Both the position numbers and the translations under genes were made by a program. From the NCBI GenBank assembly GCA_905178155.1, contig CAJINV010000002.1, positions 6,366,476 through 6,430,475 of the forward strand: a stretch of 64,000 nucleotides of DNA, read 5' to 3'. Within the stretch, counting starts at the first letter, position 1. Every line of letters begins with the position of its first letter. Of this stretch, positions 51,901 to 63,100 are shown piece by piece. This DNA is from Amoebophrya sp. A120 (Eukaryota; Sar; Dinophyceae; Syndiniales; Amoebophryaceae). The notes below the pieces were generated by a model that saw nothing but the letters and a program-made list of their open reading frames with translations, had not been told where the DNA came from and ran no database searches.

Positions 51901-54825
51901 CCCGAACCACCCACTTTCGATCCTCAACGAACGCGAATTCCTGAAACTGCTGGAGCAGGTGGTGTCTGGTGGCGGGGGGAATGCGAATGATAATTCTAGC
52001 GGTTCTTTCGCACCAGCATCAGCAGGAGCTGCTGCCAGCAGTACAACGACCATCTCTATCGAGGAAGAGGAGCTTTTGTTGGGAAGATTTAAAACCATCG
52101 CCGCCAGCGAAGCTTCGCTGGCCCCCGTCCACAACCCGGGGGTGACTCTGGAGGAGTTCGCGGACATAATGTTGTGGTTTGTCGCGTACAAAGCGGAAGT
52201 AGCCGAGAAGAAGGCGCTGTTCTTGAAGAAACGGGGTGGGTCCTCTCTGACGCGGGACGACCTTCTAGCGTCGGGGGTTCATTTTCCCAGCGCGTCGTTC
52301 CCAAGTACTGCCGACGGGGGGAAAAGCAGTGTTGACAGGAAGATGGTCGATCGGGCACTGTTGGTTGGCTCATCTGGCGATGTTGAGACGAATGCGGCGA
52401 TCGACGGCTTTGTGGCCTTTCCAGGGACATTACCCGCGGGGGCAACCCCACCCCGCGCGGAGGGCGAAGCTGCGCTGCCGGTTATTTCGGAGGGGGAAGC
52501 TGCGCCGGCCATTGCGGAAGGCGAAGATATTACCGGAGGCAGGATGAATCGCTTCCCGGTGATTCCCATCAATGAGGGGATGTCACTCCACAGCTCCGTG
52601 CATTCCGCCATGCCTTCGGAATACCCCTCGCACGCCATGGGGGCCGGCGGGAAGGAGTCCGACGACGAGGTTCCGGAGGATCTGCGTCACCTCCCCTACG
52701 CGCTGCAGCAGCGGGCGCTGAAGCAGCGCGCCGCTTGGATGATCTTGGTGGGCGTGGTGTCGATCACGATCTTTGCGGAGGGGTATCCAAGAAGAAAACA
52801 TTGTAGGTGTAACTTTTTTGGGGGAACAGCATTACAAATTTGTCTGGCATGACAGCAAAAACCTGTCATGCGCAGATAGTACGTGAAAACGCCCTTTAAT
52901 GGGCCCTGCGATGCATGCCAAGCATGACAAGGTGCAATCATCTTGCATGTTGAGCATCACAAATTTACACTAACAACGTTTTTTTCATCTTGGATAAGGG
53001 GGCGACGGAGATGATTGTGTACACGGGCGACTTGTTGCGCGTTCCCACCTTCGCCGTCGCCTTCTTTCTCGGCTATCAAGGAACAAAAGTGTGTAAGTGT
53101 AACTTTCTTGGAGGAACAGCATGACAAATTTGCTCTGCATGACAGAGCTAACCTCTCATGCGTAGCTAGCACGTGAAAACCAAAACACTTACGAGAAGAA
53201 CCCCTAATGCGTGTCCAGCATGACAAGTGTAGGCGTCTTGCATCCTGTGCAACACAAAACTTTCACTTTCACTTTACACTATCGCAGTTTTTTTCTTGCA
53301 TATCGGCCCGCTGGCGACCAATGCGGGGGAGTTTTTCGCCGCCGTGCAGATTGGGAAGCTGAAAACCGAGGTGTCCACCAGCGTTTCGGTTTGTTCCTTG
53401 CTGGGCGCGGCGGTGTTCAACAACACTTTGGTTCTCGCGGTCTTGTACTTCCTGTGCTGGCGCCAGGGGCTCATGTTTTGCTTCCTCTCCCAAACCTGCT
53501 GCCTGCTCGTGTGCACCTGGGGGGTGAGCCTCCTGTTACTGGTCTTCTCCGTTAACGGCGCCGTGCGGGAAGACGGAGATAACATTGCTGAAGCGCCCAC
53601 GACCTCCAAAGTAGATGCTGACAGAAGTGCAAGCAGTACTACGGCAAACACGACCGGGACGACGAGACGCTCCCCGCGGGCGCAGCTGCCAGCGTCGGAA
53701 AACAAAAGTCCGGCGGCTTCTCCCGACACGCCTGCGCGGGACCTCCAGTTATCCGCCAGGGCGTTCTACGATCCGGCGTCGATGAAGGAGGGCCACAGTG
53801 CGAAGTTGGAAGCGGCGGAGAAGGAAAAGAAAGACTTGTGGTGGCAAGAGCACGTGATCATCAAGACCCCTGCCGCGTACACGATTTTCTGCATCTTTTT
53901 GCTCTCGTTCTGCACCTACCTCGTCTGCCACAGGTACGTTTTCCCCTGGGAGGCGGTGTGGTCCAAGGGCTACAACTTTTTTCCCAACAGCAAAAAACTG
54001 AAAGAAATGCTGAAAAAAGAAGAAAAAGGCATGAAAAGATTCCAAGAAGATGAGAGCGGCCGGAACGACGCACGTCGACGCCAGAGGTCGGGAGCGGCAG
54101 CGAACGCGGACTTAATGGGTGCTCACGATCCTGCAGGAGCGTTTCTGGAAGGACAAGAAAACCTCCTTCGTCCACTTCCAGCAGAACAAGATACGACGAA
54201 CATCTTTTCGTTCTTTGAACAGGCGCAGACGATGCTGAAGAGCGTTTTCAGTTCGAATGGTGAGTTAGATCTACAATTACCGGACGAGTGGCAGGACAAG
54301 AAACCTTTGGACGCCGTCGAGGTCAGCACGGGAACTGATTCAAAATTTCCTGCTCACGGAGATCAATTAGAAGCAACCCGAGTACTTTCTGCCTCGCCAA
54401 GCTTTGCAAGTAGCTCCAGTCGTGGAATCATGGGAGGCCACGAAGGTACTAGAACAAGCATGACCTACTTCGACCAGATGCAGCACAATTTGATTGCTGA
54501 GCCGCTGCTGTACTTGTTCCTCGCTTTGGTCGCGTTGACAGTGATGGCACTGCCGGTGGCGATTTACTACTGGAAGTCAGGACCAAAAGTGGAGGTTTGT
54601 GTCACCGCAAAGAACTTCAGGATAGACGAGAGTTCTAACGACACCGGATCAGTAACAAACACGACTAGCGGTAGTTCTAGTTCAATGTCCACTACTAGTC
54701 CAAGATCCGCACCATCACGAGACATGACGGCTGGGCTGGAAACTAAGAAGGAGACAAAATCCAGTGGGGACGCGAATTATGCCGGGAAGAAGTTGGCAAG
54801 TAGTGTTGGGAGCTTGGCAACTTGA
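48924..54825 (+). CDS. NCL/NCX-like cation (Na+/Ca2+) exchanger
   Basis: Exons by phase: 48924-49485, 49753-50524, 50794-51095, 51381-51434, 51762-52783, 53002-53073 and 53308-54825; 4302 bases, 1433 residues. A hydrophobic signal or first helix (WFYFCFRFVTFLQGLPTLIF) is followed by an acidic linker. The first exchanger repeat, near residue 260, shows SDGAELLMLVPEYVDLVG and LPLLGAFPDALFVLFSGLG. The second repeat begins ATEMIVYTGDLLRVP and continues GPLATNAGEFFAAVQIGK (about residue 928), then VCSLLGAAVFNNTLVLAVLY. These match the alpha repeats of CaCA antiporters, closest in style to plant NCL proteins, which exchange Ca2+ against Na+ or H+ across membranes. The central cytosolic part is charged and Gly/Ser-rich. 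One GT-AG intron (50525-50793), five introners. The long C-terminal region with extra helices near 53880 and 54520 is larger than usual. Confidence 0.85.
49486..49747 (-). mobile_element. Introner, family A (reverse orientation)
   Basis: Starts TATCAATTGTAAAAATGTCT and ends CATTTTTACATTTGATA. Perfect 5-bp repeat GGTCT. Interior reads as the reverse complement of the 45723 copy. Removal joins VNYPV to YQLELHATY. Confidence 0.92.
51096..51375. mobile_element. Introner, family B (complete copy)
   Basis: Starts TATCCTGAGTAAAAACGTAC and ends GTACGTTTTCACTCAGGATA. Perfect 5-bp repeat CACCA. It creates a TGA in the unspliced frame; removal joins PLFSFT to NESHHQDM. Useful reference for the interrupted copy at 60672. 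Confidence 0.92.
51435..51756 (-). mobile_element. Introner, family C (reverse orientation)
   Basis: Starts TATTGTAAGGAAAAATCCCC and ends GGATTTTTCCTTTTGATA. Perfect 5-bp repeat GTCAA. Removal joins RSSLRRS to SMIDNNELTF. Confidence 0.92.
52784..52996. mobile_element. Introner, family G
   Basis: Starts TATCCAAGAAGAAAACATTG and ends CGTTTTTTTCATCTTGGATA. Perfect 5-bp repeat AGGGG. Removal joins ITIFAEG to ATEMIVYTG at the second exchanger repeat. Confidence 0.92.
53074..53302. mobile_element. Introner, family G
   Basis: Starts TATCAAGGAACAAAAGTGTG and ends GCAGTTTTTTTCTTGCATA. Perfect 5-bp repeat TCGGC. Removal restores AFFLGPLATNAGEFF, the conserved exchanger motif. Confidence 0.92.
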
Positions 54826-55187
54826 TAAAGATAGTAGTACTAATACGAAATAAAACAAAAATTGATCTAGAAAGTAGCCGATTTTATCATATTTCACACT
54901 ATTGTTCTATGCTATTCATGGATATTGCAAAAGATGACCTACTATGTTCTTGAGAGAAGGGATTTTCTTGAATGCCGTGTGCGTTGCTTGGCTGTCCTTT
55001 CAGAGCTTTAGTTTTGTTTATCGAGTGTAGAAGAATTCTCTTCAGAGACAGGTTGTGAAAACTGCCGGAATTCTGTGCCCGATTCTCGTAATTCATTCAT
55101 TACCACGGAAAAACTAAAACAGTCACTGAATTATTTTGTACCGATAAAACAAAAACTGTACATACAAATGAACAATAAGAGCTCGCG
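54826..55187. other. No gene; AT-rich 3' flank
   Basis: Spacer between the exchanger gene and the GC-rich transposon. Contains the left 5-bp repeat TCGCG (55183-55187). No coding signal. Confidence 0.5.
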
Positions 55188-56467
55188 TTAGGGAGGAAAA
55201 CCGGGCGGAACGTGGTGAATCTTTAAAATTTTTCGCGCCTTCTCATCCGCCCCGGGCCCATCCTCATTCTGGCCCCCCTCCTTTCCGAGCTGGCTACTTG
55301 CCCCTCAGATATTACAGGGCGGGCATAGTACTCTTTGCGCCGCCTCCCTTCGTCCCCCTCCCCTTCAGCAGGCGGGGCGCCCATCCTAGGAACGGCCGAG
55401 TGCAACTCCGCGGCCCGGCTTTTTTGTCCCTATGGAGGCGGCATGCACCGCGAACGCAGCGCCGGGGCGCAAGTTATGCCGCAGCCCCCAAAGCAGCACG
55501 CCACAAAATGCCTGGAATGGCCGCCCGGCCTTCCGCGCCAGTAACCGTGGGGTGGCGGGCGCGCGCAAATTCATGGGCGGCCCCCGGGGCAAGGAGCCCC
55601 AAGGGCTCGGCAGCCGTTGGCCGTGTGCCAAGGGGGCAGGCCGCCGCGCAGAAAATACCATCGTGGGCGGCCCCCATAGATGCTTGCATTGCGCGGGGCC
55701 TCCGGAGGGCCCGATGGCGGCCGGGCCGCGGAGGACTCCCGAAGGGCCCCGATCGGGGTCATTTCTGGGGCCCAATATTTTTCCCAGATTTTTCCCAGAT
55801 TTGAACCCGATGCGGCCAGATTTACAGCGGTACGACGTCAAAGATTTTCGCCAGATTTTGCCCAGATTCGCCCCCCGGATGGGGTCGAATCTGGGGCCCG
55901 ATCTGGGCGAAATCTGGACGCCGGACATTTTCGCAAGATTTGGCCCCGACGCGGCCAGATTTACAGCGGTGCGACGTCAAAGATTTGCGCCAGATTTGCC
56001 CCGGGCCCGGGGCCAACACACTCCGGCGAACCCATGTCGGGTTCGCAGGCTGGCCCGCGCTGCGCCCCCCGGGCCAATCTGTGAGTATTCGGCTTCGGCG
56101 ACGACTTGGCCGCCCCAACTCAAGGAAGCTCGCGCGAGCGGACACGCGAAATGGTTTGTCGCTCTCTCCCGCCGAGCCCGCCCCAGACCGCTCGGCCCTT
56201 TCCTCCGCTTCCAAATGAAGTAGTTGCCTGTGGGGCCCGGCGACGAGGAGGCCAGACCGGTGCCCCCCATTCATTCGCCACCGCCCCCCTGCGCCCCCTA
56301 TTACGGATCACGCGCGCCGTCAGAAAGCAAGGGCGCAGGGCGCACACGGTGTGATGCTGTGAAGCCCCGCATACTGTAAGAGCTTGCGCGGCCTGTTCGG
56401 CCGGCCGAATGAGAATTCCAGAAAAATTTTAAAGATTCACCACGTTCCGCCCGGTTTTCCTCCCTAA
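55188..56467. mobile_element. GC-rich terminal-inverted-repeat transposon, non-autonomous
   Basis: The left end TTAGGGAGGAAAACCGGGCG, continuing to about 55233, recurs inverted at about 56421-56467, giving a terminal inverted repeat of about 46 bases. It is flanked by a perfect 5-bp direct repeat TCGCG (55183-55187 and 56468-56472). The interior is much richer in GC than the surroundings and open in several frames on both strands simply because of that. None of those frames looks like a transposase. A dispersed MITE-like element moved by a transposase elsewhere is the simplest reading. Confidence 0.88.
55785..56010 (+). repeat. Short tandem/dispersed repeats inside the GC-rich element
   Basis: Variants of GCGGCCAGATTTACAGCGGT followed by a GACGTCAAAGATTT segment occur at about 55812 and 55950, with many CCAGATTT units between. 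They are also the source of long spurious open frames. Confidence 0.75.
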
Positions 56468-56472
56468 TCGCG

Positions 56473-57171
56473 CTCCCTACCGCTAATTGGTAACGGCAGG
56501 ACTGATGGCTCGCAAATTTTTTACAGGTCTGTAGCGGACTGTGCCTTCGTGTCTGGTGTCTATCGCTTTTCAAGCTCCAATGAATTTCTGGGTGGACGAA
56601 CATATTAGAAACGAAGGGACGAGCACGAGAGTGATTCAGTACAGAGAATGTACTATGAAGAGCGAGAGGACGCGAGCGATCAGTGAGAGAGACCAGTTCT
56701 TGAGCGCACGAACAAAAGTGACAATGAAAAGATGCTTTTGACGAGTGACAAGCAAACGAGAATAGCGAGAAAATATTTTGTTGTTGCGCAGACTTAGTGC
56801 GTTTTTTCGTCTTGAGGCAGCTGAGTTTGTCGTAGCTTATTTTCTCGTGTGAAGACAAATGACTTTCAGTTTCAAACCGAGACTCAAACTTCTGCAGCAT
56901 CGAGGAAAAATTATGGAAGCTTCGCGTCCTCGAATCAGACTCAGCCTGTGTATTCATTTTCCCATCCCCATACACCTGGAGCACGGCAACCCTCGTGCAG
57001 TTTGAATTCACTTACCCCGTTGCATTTGCATGCACATAACAACTCAATCACCGCTTTAGAAGAGAAAGAGAAGGAGGAAAACACCTGCACGTACGAAAAG
57101 TTGCATTTGAGCTTCGGGACAAGGACGGCCATGTTCACTCGCCGAAGCATCGAAGCAAGAGCAGCGAGATA
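56473..57171. other. No gene; upstream flank
   Basis: AT-rich spacer between the transposon and the last gene. Short frames only. Confidence 0.4.
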
Positions 57172-60100
57172 ATGACGCAACCGCCCGGAGGAGGGGAGGA
57201 CGGCGGCGGGGGCGGGTCGAGCTTCTCGGGAGGACCGCTCACAGGAGCGTCCGCCGCCTCGTCGTCCTCGAGAGTTACGATAAACAGGACGGATCACGAT
57301 AGAGACGACTACGGCTTGAGAATTATGACGACTGGTTGCAGCAGCAGCAGCAGTCCTGGTAGAAGTGCTACTTCCTCCTCCGGCGCTTCTCATCGCAGAA
57401 GACGCGACCTTGTTTTCGGGCGGAAGAACAAAAGACCACCGACCCCGACAACATCTCGTCCAAATGCCTCTGCACTGTCGCCTTCATCCGGAACAACAGT
57501 TTTGCAACAAAATTTAGCGACCATTCATCCCAGGTGGAGAAAAACCTCACAACAGAAAACTAGTACAATAATGTCCTCGTCTGCCAAGGTGAAGCGGAAA
57601 CGGCGGCGCTTACTGGCAGTAAATCCATTATTTCGCCGACCCACTACAGCCGGCGCGTTTTTTCTTCTCGGCGCTGCTACGTCTGGTGGAGTGTATGGTT
57701 TAGATGAGAAGATGGCGAGATGGCTGGAGGATAACATCGCAACGCCGGTCTTGAATGGCGAAAAGAACGGAGACATCATTTCACCAGAGGAATTTGAAAA
57801 GAGACGAAGACTGCAAGATGAAAAAAGCGGCGATAATCTTCCGAGTACGGGCTTACTCGCATCAACTTCATCGTCATCGAAAGCGGCCAGTAGGATGTTT
57901 CGCGCCGGCGATGCAGTAGATGAACAAGATGCGGAGGAAGAAGAGCTCGAGAGGCACCAATTCCTTCCCCTCGGTATGGCTCCGGACACCCCGCCCGACC
58001 GGGTCGCTGACGCCAGGCGCTATTTAGTCATGGAAGCGGAGCGGGAGCGCACCGGTTGGAAATACGCGGAAGAGTGGAGCAAGTACAGTGGGAAGGAAAG
58101 AACGAAGGCATTGTCATCATCATTTTCGAGGACGTCCTCGCGAGCCTTAGCAGCGACCGATGATGAACATCAAATAAACGCCGAGAAGAACAACGTGATG
58201 AAACACGCCTACGGTCACTCCGCCGTGACGAAAAACGTGCAATTTTTCACCGAATCCGACCAGTGGAAGCCAGATTCGCTGCACAACCGCGCGGTGCATG
58301 CGCAGCAGCGGAATTTGCTGCACGCAGACAACCCAAACTTTCCCAAAGCGCTGACACGGGGGGAAAAACCAATGATAATAACGCCAACCACGGACTACGA
58401 GCGACTGGTTCAACACGAACAGGGCAAGAAAAAGCCGTCCAAATTTTTCCTGCACGATCACAGCGAGAAGTCGGTGGGCGCCCGGAAACTGAGGAAATTG
58501 GCGGAGCAGAGGCATCGGGAACATTTATCTTCCGTCGACAACTACTTGACGAAAGAGGATCCGAAACTGGTCAGCTTGTGGGAAAAGAAAAAGAGCAACT
58601 ACAATCCATTCACGGCGGAGGAGAGCCATTTGAGGAGAACGTCGGAGTTGGAGGCACAGTCCGTTCGGAAGAACTCCGAGCACCAGGTTGATGATCCTTG
58701 CGCAGGAGCAGCAGAGAGGGAGCAACAAGTAGATTTCGAATCCGACAAGCTCCTCCTGGATAAAAAGCACGCGGATCAGCATGCAAGGAAAAGGTTAAGG
58801 CAATTAAAAGCGTCAACCGCTTTCCTGGAAGGGGGGTACAAGGCGGTGGAAGAAGACCTGCAGTCGCTCCCGCTCGACGAGCAGGCGAATTTCCGGGCGA
58901 ACCTGCAGGAGTTGGAGGACATAGCGGAGGAGTTGGAAGAGAATAACGTGCTGCACGAGATCTCTGACAACGACGGCGAGCACAACTTCGAATCCGTTGG
59001 TCTAAACGGGAAGAACGAGCTGTCCGTCATCGAAAACAGCGAGGAGGAGCAGAAGATGCAGATTGTCCGGGATCTCCGCCGAGCTCTCAAGGACCAAAGA
59101 GCGGGCATGAAAGTAGTGGACGTCGTGGCGAGGTTGCGGAAAAAACACGAAAACCGGAGGAGAAGAAGGCTAGAGGAGATAGAGCAGAACCAAATTTTGA
59201 AAATTAATGCCGGGGACAAAAATAAATCGTCGAATGCTGGGATGAAGTGCAGTGCAGAAGGCAGCAAAGGAGCAAGCAGTTTGTCTGCAGAGAAGGACCA
59301 CATCCGCAACCTAGTGGCCGCGGCCAAGGACGCCGACTTGGCGCAGCAAGATGAATTCCACAAAAGGTCTCTCTCCTCGCACGTCACCGGCACCTTCTTT
59401 GTCGTCCAACCACGAGCGATCGCTGGGTTTTACGACGGGAGAGACGAGTATTGCAAGCAGTGGACGGAATCCCCGCCGGTCGTTTCCCGGCTGAATCCCC
59501 AGTTCCCCCGCGACGGGACGGGCATTATGGAGCAGCAGAACAAGGCGTGCGGCGTCGGCATCATCAACTACTTTTTCACCATATCAAATGCAAAAATGTC
59601 TGGGTCTGGAAACTTGTGATGCTAAAAGTGGATGATAGCCGGACTGCAATAGGCAGCAAAGCATGACAAATTTTTGAGCTGCTATGTGTTGCGTATTCCG
59701 CATGAGAAACTGCCTAGGGCCAAGACGACACCGTGAGGACGACCACAGGGGTCCGTCTCAATGAAATGAAAATGACAGATAGGAGATGCTTTTCGTGCTC
59801 ATGCATCACAGATTCTCGAGTCATGTCAGACATGCATGACAAATGTAAGAATCTTCCAGACCCAGACATTTTTGCATTTGATACACCACGTCGGACGTCG
59901 ATACCTACGCGTCGAACCCCTCGATCCAGCAAGTTGTCTCCATCACGTTAAAGTGGGCCACGTTCGTGATATCCGAGACGTGTGAGAACCTGCTCGACGC
60001 GTCTGGTGGATTGGCCATTGCCTCCTGCCGCTTCCAGGCGAACGAGGCAAAGTTCTTCTTGTCGCAGGGCTTGAAGAAGAACACGGCTTACACCCTCGCC

Positions 60101-63100
60101 GTGCGGCACTACAACCCGGAAACCATCGTGAGGGCGAACGTAGCGAATGCCGCGGGTTTGAACGCGGTGGCTGCGACGTTGGATTCGAGAGGGTTCGTGA
60201 TCAACACGGGGGCGCAGACGGAAGTGCTACGAATCGGTGAGCCGAACGACCCCGGGGCGATCAACGTCAGGCAGTACGAGCGAATCGACGTCAGGAAGGG
60301 GTCGCTAGCAGGTATGCCTAGATTGTCGCTGGTGTTGCCGTTTTTTAATGGATATAATCATATTCTCTAATGTGTTTAGTTCGTGTTTCTCTGTATGTGA
60401 ACTGATTTGGTTGGTTTTGCTAGAAAAAAACAAACCCTCTTCTTCTGCATCTTGCATAAGTAGAAAAAGACGAAAAAGCAGCAGCAACATACATTCATGA
60501 CACGTGTCAGGTGTGAACATCACGAACCCGGACATTGCGACCGCGGTTCGCGGGCTGGTGGTCCCGGCGTCTCTCCACTTCTCGCACCAGTACCTCGCCG
60601 TGGAGAACACGTTTTCGCTCATCGTGAAGTTCCACCAGGGCGACAACATCGAGCAGCCCACGCAGCCACAATATCCTGTGTAAAAACGTCCCCGCCCCAT
60701 AGTCAAGATGGCGAATCGGCTAGACAAATCCACACGTTTTGGCTGTCTTGCATGACGCCGATTATATATACCTGGTCCTAGATAGATCCGGTGCTCGCCG
60801 GGCTTGCGATCTCCCTTTCCACCCACCTGGAGCTACCTGCGACGACGCGGCTATCATGTGCATTACTCTCAATTGGACTGTGGCCTTCCGTGGCATCCTT
60901 GGGTCTGACTTCTCCCTCCTCGTCCGAATATTCACACTCGCCATGGCGTGTATGAATATGCCTGCGGTTCTGTTCCCCCTGCGCCGCTTTGCATGTTCTG
61001 GTGTGGTTTGCTGGCCTCATTGCATGTTCTTGTTTTTGTATGTTGGCCCTATGCTTGTTGCTTTGGCCGTGTGGTGGCCCCTATATCTCGTATGCCGTTG
61101 CTAATGACCGATGCCACCAGTCATAGTCCAATTGAAGCCTTTTACGCGTCTCGGGTTTTTGCCTACGCCATACCCTAAGTCGGGCGAGTCTGCGGCTGGT
61201 CGCTCCGTACCTGTCTTCAAGTCGTCCCGGGGCACGTGCTGAGACTCTCCGCTGCGTCTCACGACTGAGCCGCCCGGTCCGTAGCTGCAGAAGGACCGTT
61301 CGCACCCTCAAACCAGCCTCACCAGCGCACGATTGGAATCTGGCAGTTGCCCTTCAAGCCCTGGCGCTAGGGCGATTCCGACAGCTTGACACCCCCGACC
61401 GCCGGGAGCCAGATTTTGTGCTTGGAGAGTCAACACGCTTTTTCTACGACCACGCAGCGCTAGCACCACAGTACCACTTCCGGGCTCCCGCAGTTGTCCC
61501 TCAGCCTCCCGATGCCTGGTGGCAGAATGCGTCGCTGTGGCTACCCGGCTATGGATGCTGGTGAATTGCCTTCCTGTGTTCTGGTTCGGACTAAACGTTG
61601 CTGCTGAGGAGGGACCGGCCTGAAATTTCGCCTGCCTTGGATTCTTTGCGCGGTTCCTGTCATTGCTACTCACTAATTTGTCACAAACGAATATTCCTCT
61701 TTGCCAAATGCCACCGCCCTAAAAAAAAAAAAAAAAATAGGTGAGAAAATCAATAAAGGATATCTAGTCGAACCAGCGGGAGCGTGTCCCGGAGCTGCAG
61801 GGATGCTAACAATGACCTCGAATACAAATTCTGAGCCTGATTATACCCTCTACGGTCCGGCTTTTCCGTCGCTGTTGGTTCTTCTATGTGCCTTCAGAGG
61901 ACTGGCTGGACCTATACTACCTTACTGCAGCTTCCAGGGCCGTCCTTGTTTTTCTGTTGCGGGAGGTGCCTGGTCCAGCTGGTACAATTCGTGGGTTCAT
62001 GAGGTCGATTTGAGGTAGTTGTTACGTGTGGTTGGTCTTTCGGTTCTGCCTGAGTATTTCCTTTTCAGTCAAATATTTAGTCTTCTGAACTTCGACTTCT
62101 TATCCTTATTTCTCGCCTATTTATTGGATGAAGCTAAACAGCGCCTCTGACTTATTAATGTTTTTGGCGTATGTGACTCATCCATATATCAATGTGAAGG
62201 TCTTGTCGCAGGAGTCTGCATTTTTGTTGCTGTGCTCCTGGTTTTGGCTTTCTATATGTTTAGCGAGTTGGAATTGTTGGCTAAGGTTGGCGTAATTTGG
62301 CAAAGTGGGATATGTTGGTGTGAAGTGTGTTGGAATCGTGGCCGGGAGATGATGGTGATGGCACTTCGGTGTCCGCCTGACCTACCTTCCCTGCGTGACA
62401 GCCATCTGCGGCTGTTTACAAAGGGGGAGGCAAAGTGTGCCGCACTTCTGTTTAGCATGACAAATTTGGATTCGTAGTGTAGTGCTGTTTGAGCTAGCCC
62501 AGCAGCATCACGGATCTAGTTCATCATGCTGATTGGTGGAGGACAAATTGCAAAACGCGACGTGATCATGCTTCTCGTACGTGGGGCTCCGCATGAGAAA
62601 CATTTTCAGCATGCAGATTTGCATTACAGCTATGGGTTGGGGACGTTTTTAAATACGATGCACAACCCTTGCAGTTCATCAAGCACAACGCGAAGCACCC
62701 GGCGGCGGACACCGAAAACGCACAGCAGCAATTGAACATTCAGTGGGAATGGGACGACGTGCTCGTCAACCTCGGGTCCGGGGGGACGCCGGCCGGAAAC
62801 CGCCCCAACCAAAACATCCGCGGGTATGTGAACGGCTTTTCGTGGCGACCGTCCGCGGAGTACGATTCCCGGCAGGGAACCACGGGTATCCTGTTCACGT
62901 TCGGCTTCCGGTTCTACGGGACGCTGCGGGCGCCGCAGGGACGGGCGATCTTTTTATCGCAACCGAGTCACGTGTGGGAGGTCGCGACCTTGTCAACGGA
63001 TGGGGGCGCGACGGAGTGCGTCGGGGTGCAGTACAACCCGGGCGTGGGGCTCAAGTGCAACACGTTCAAGTACCCGGGGTACCAGGGGAATAACTTCGCC

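Noticed and set aside
55298-56354. Several long open frames inside the GC-rich transposon
   Set aside because: All six frames are relatively open because of high GC and internal repeats; none shows transposase motifs or coherent domains.
60739-61104. Hydrophobic 121-codon frame that looks like a small membrane protein
   Set aside because: It starts inside a family B introner and runs into the nested insert, so it spans an insertion boundary. No supporting motif.
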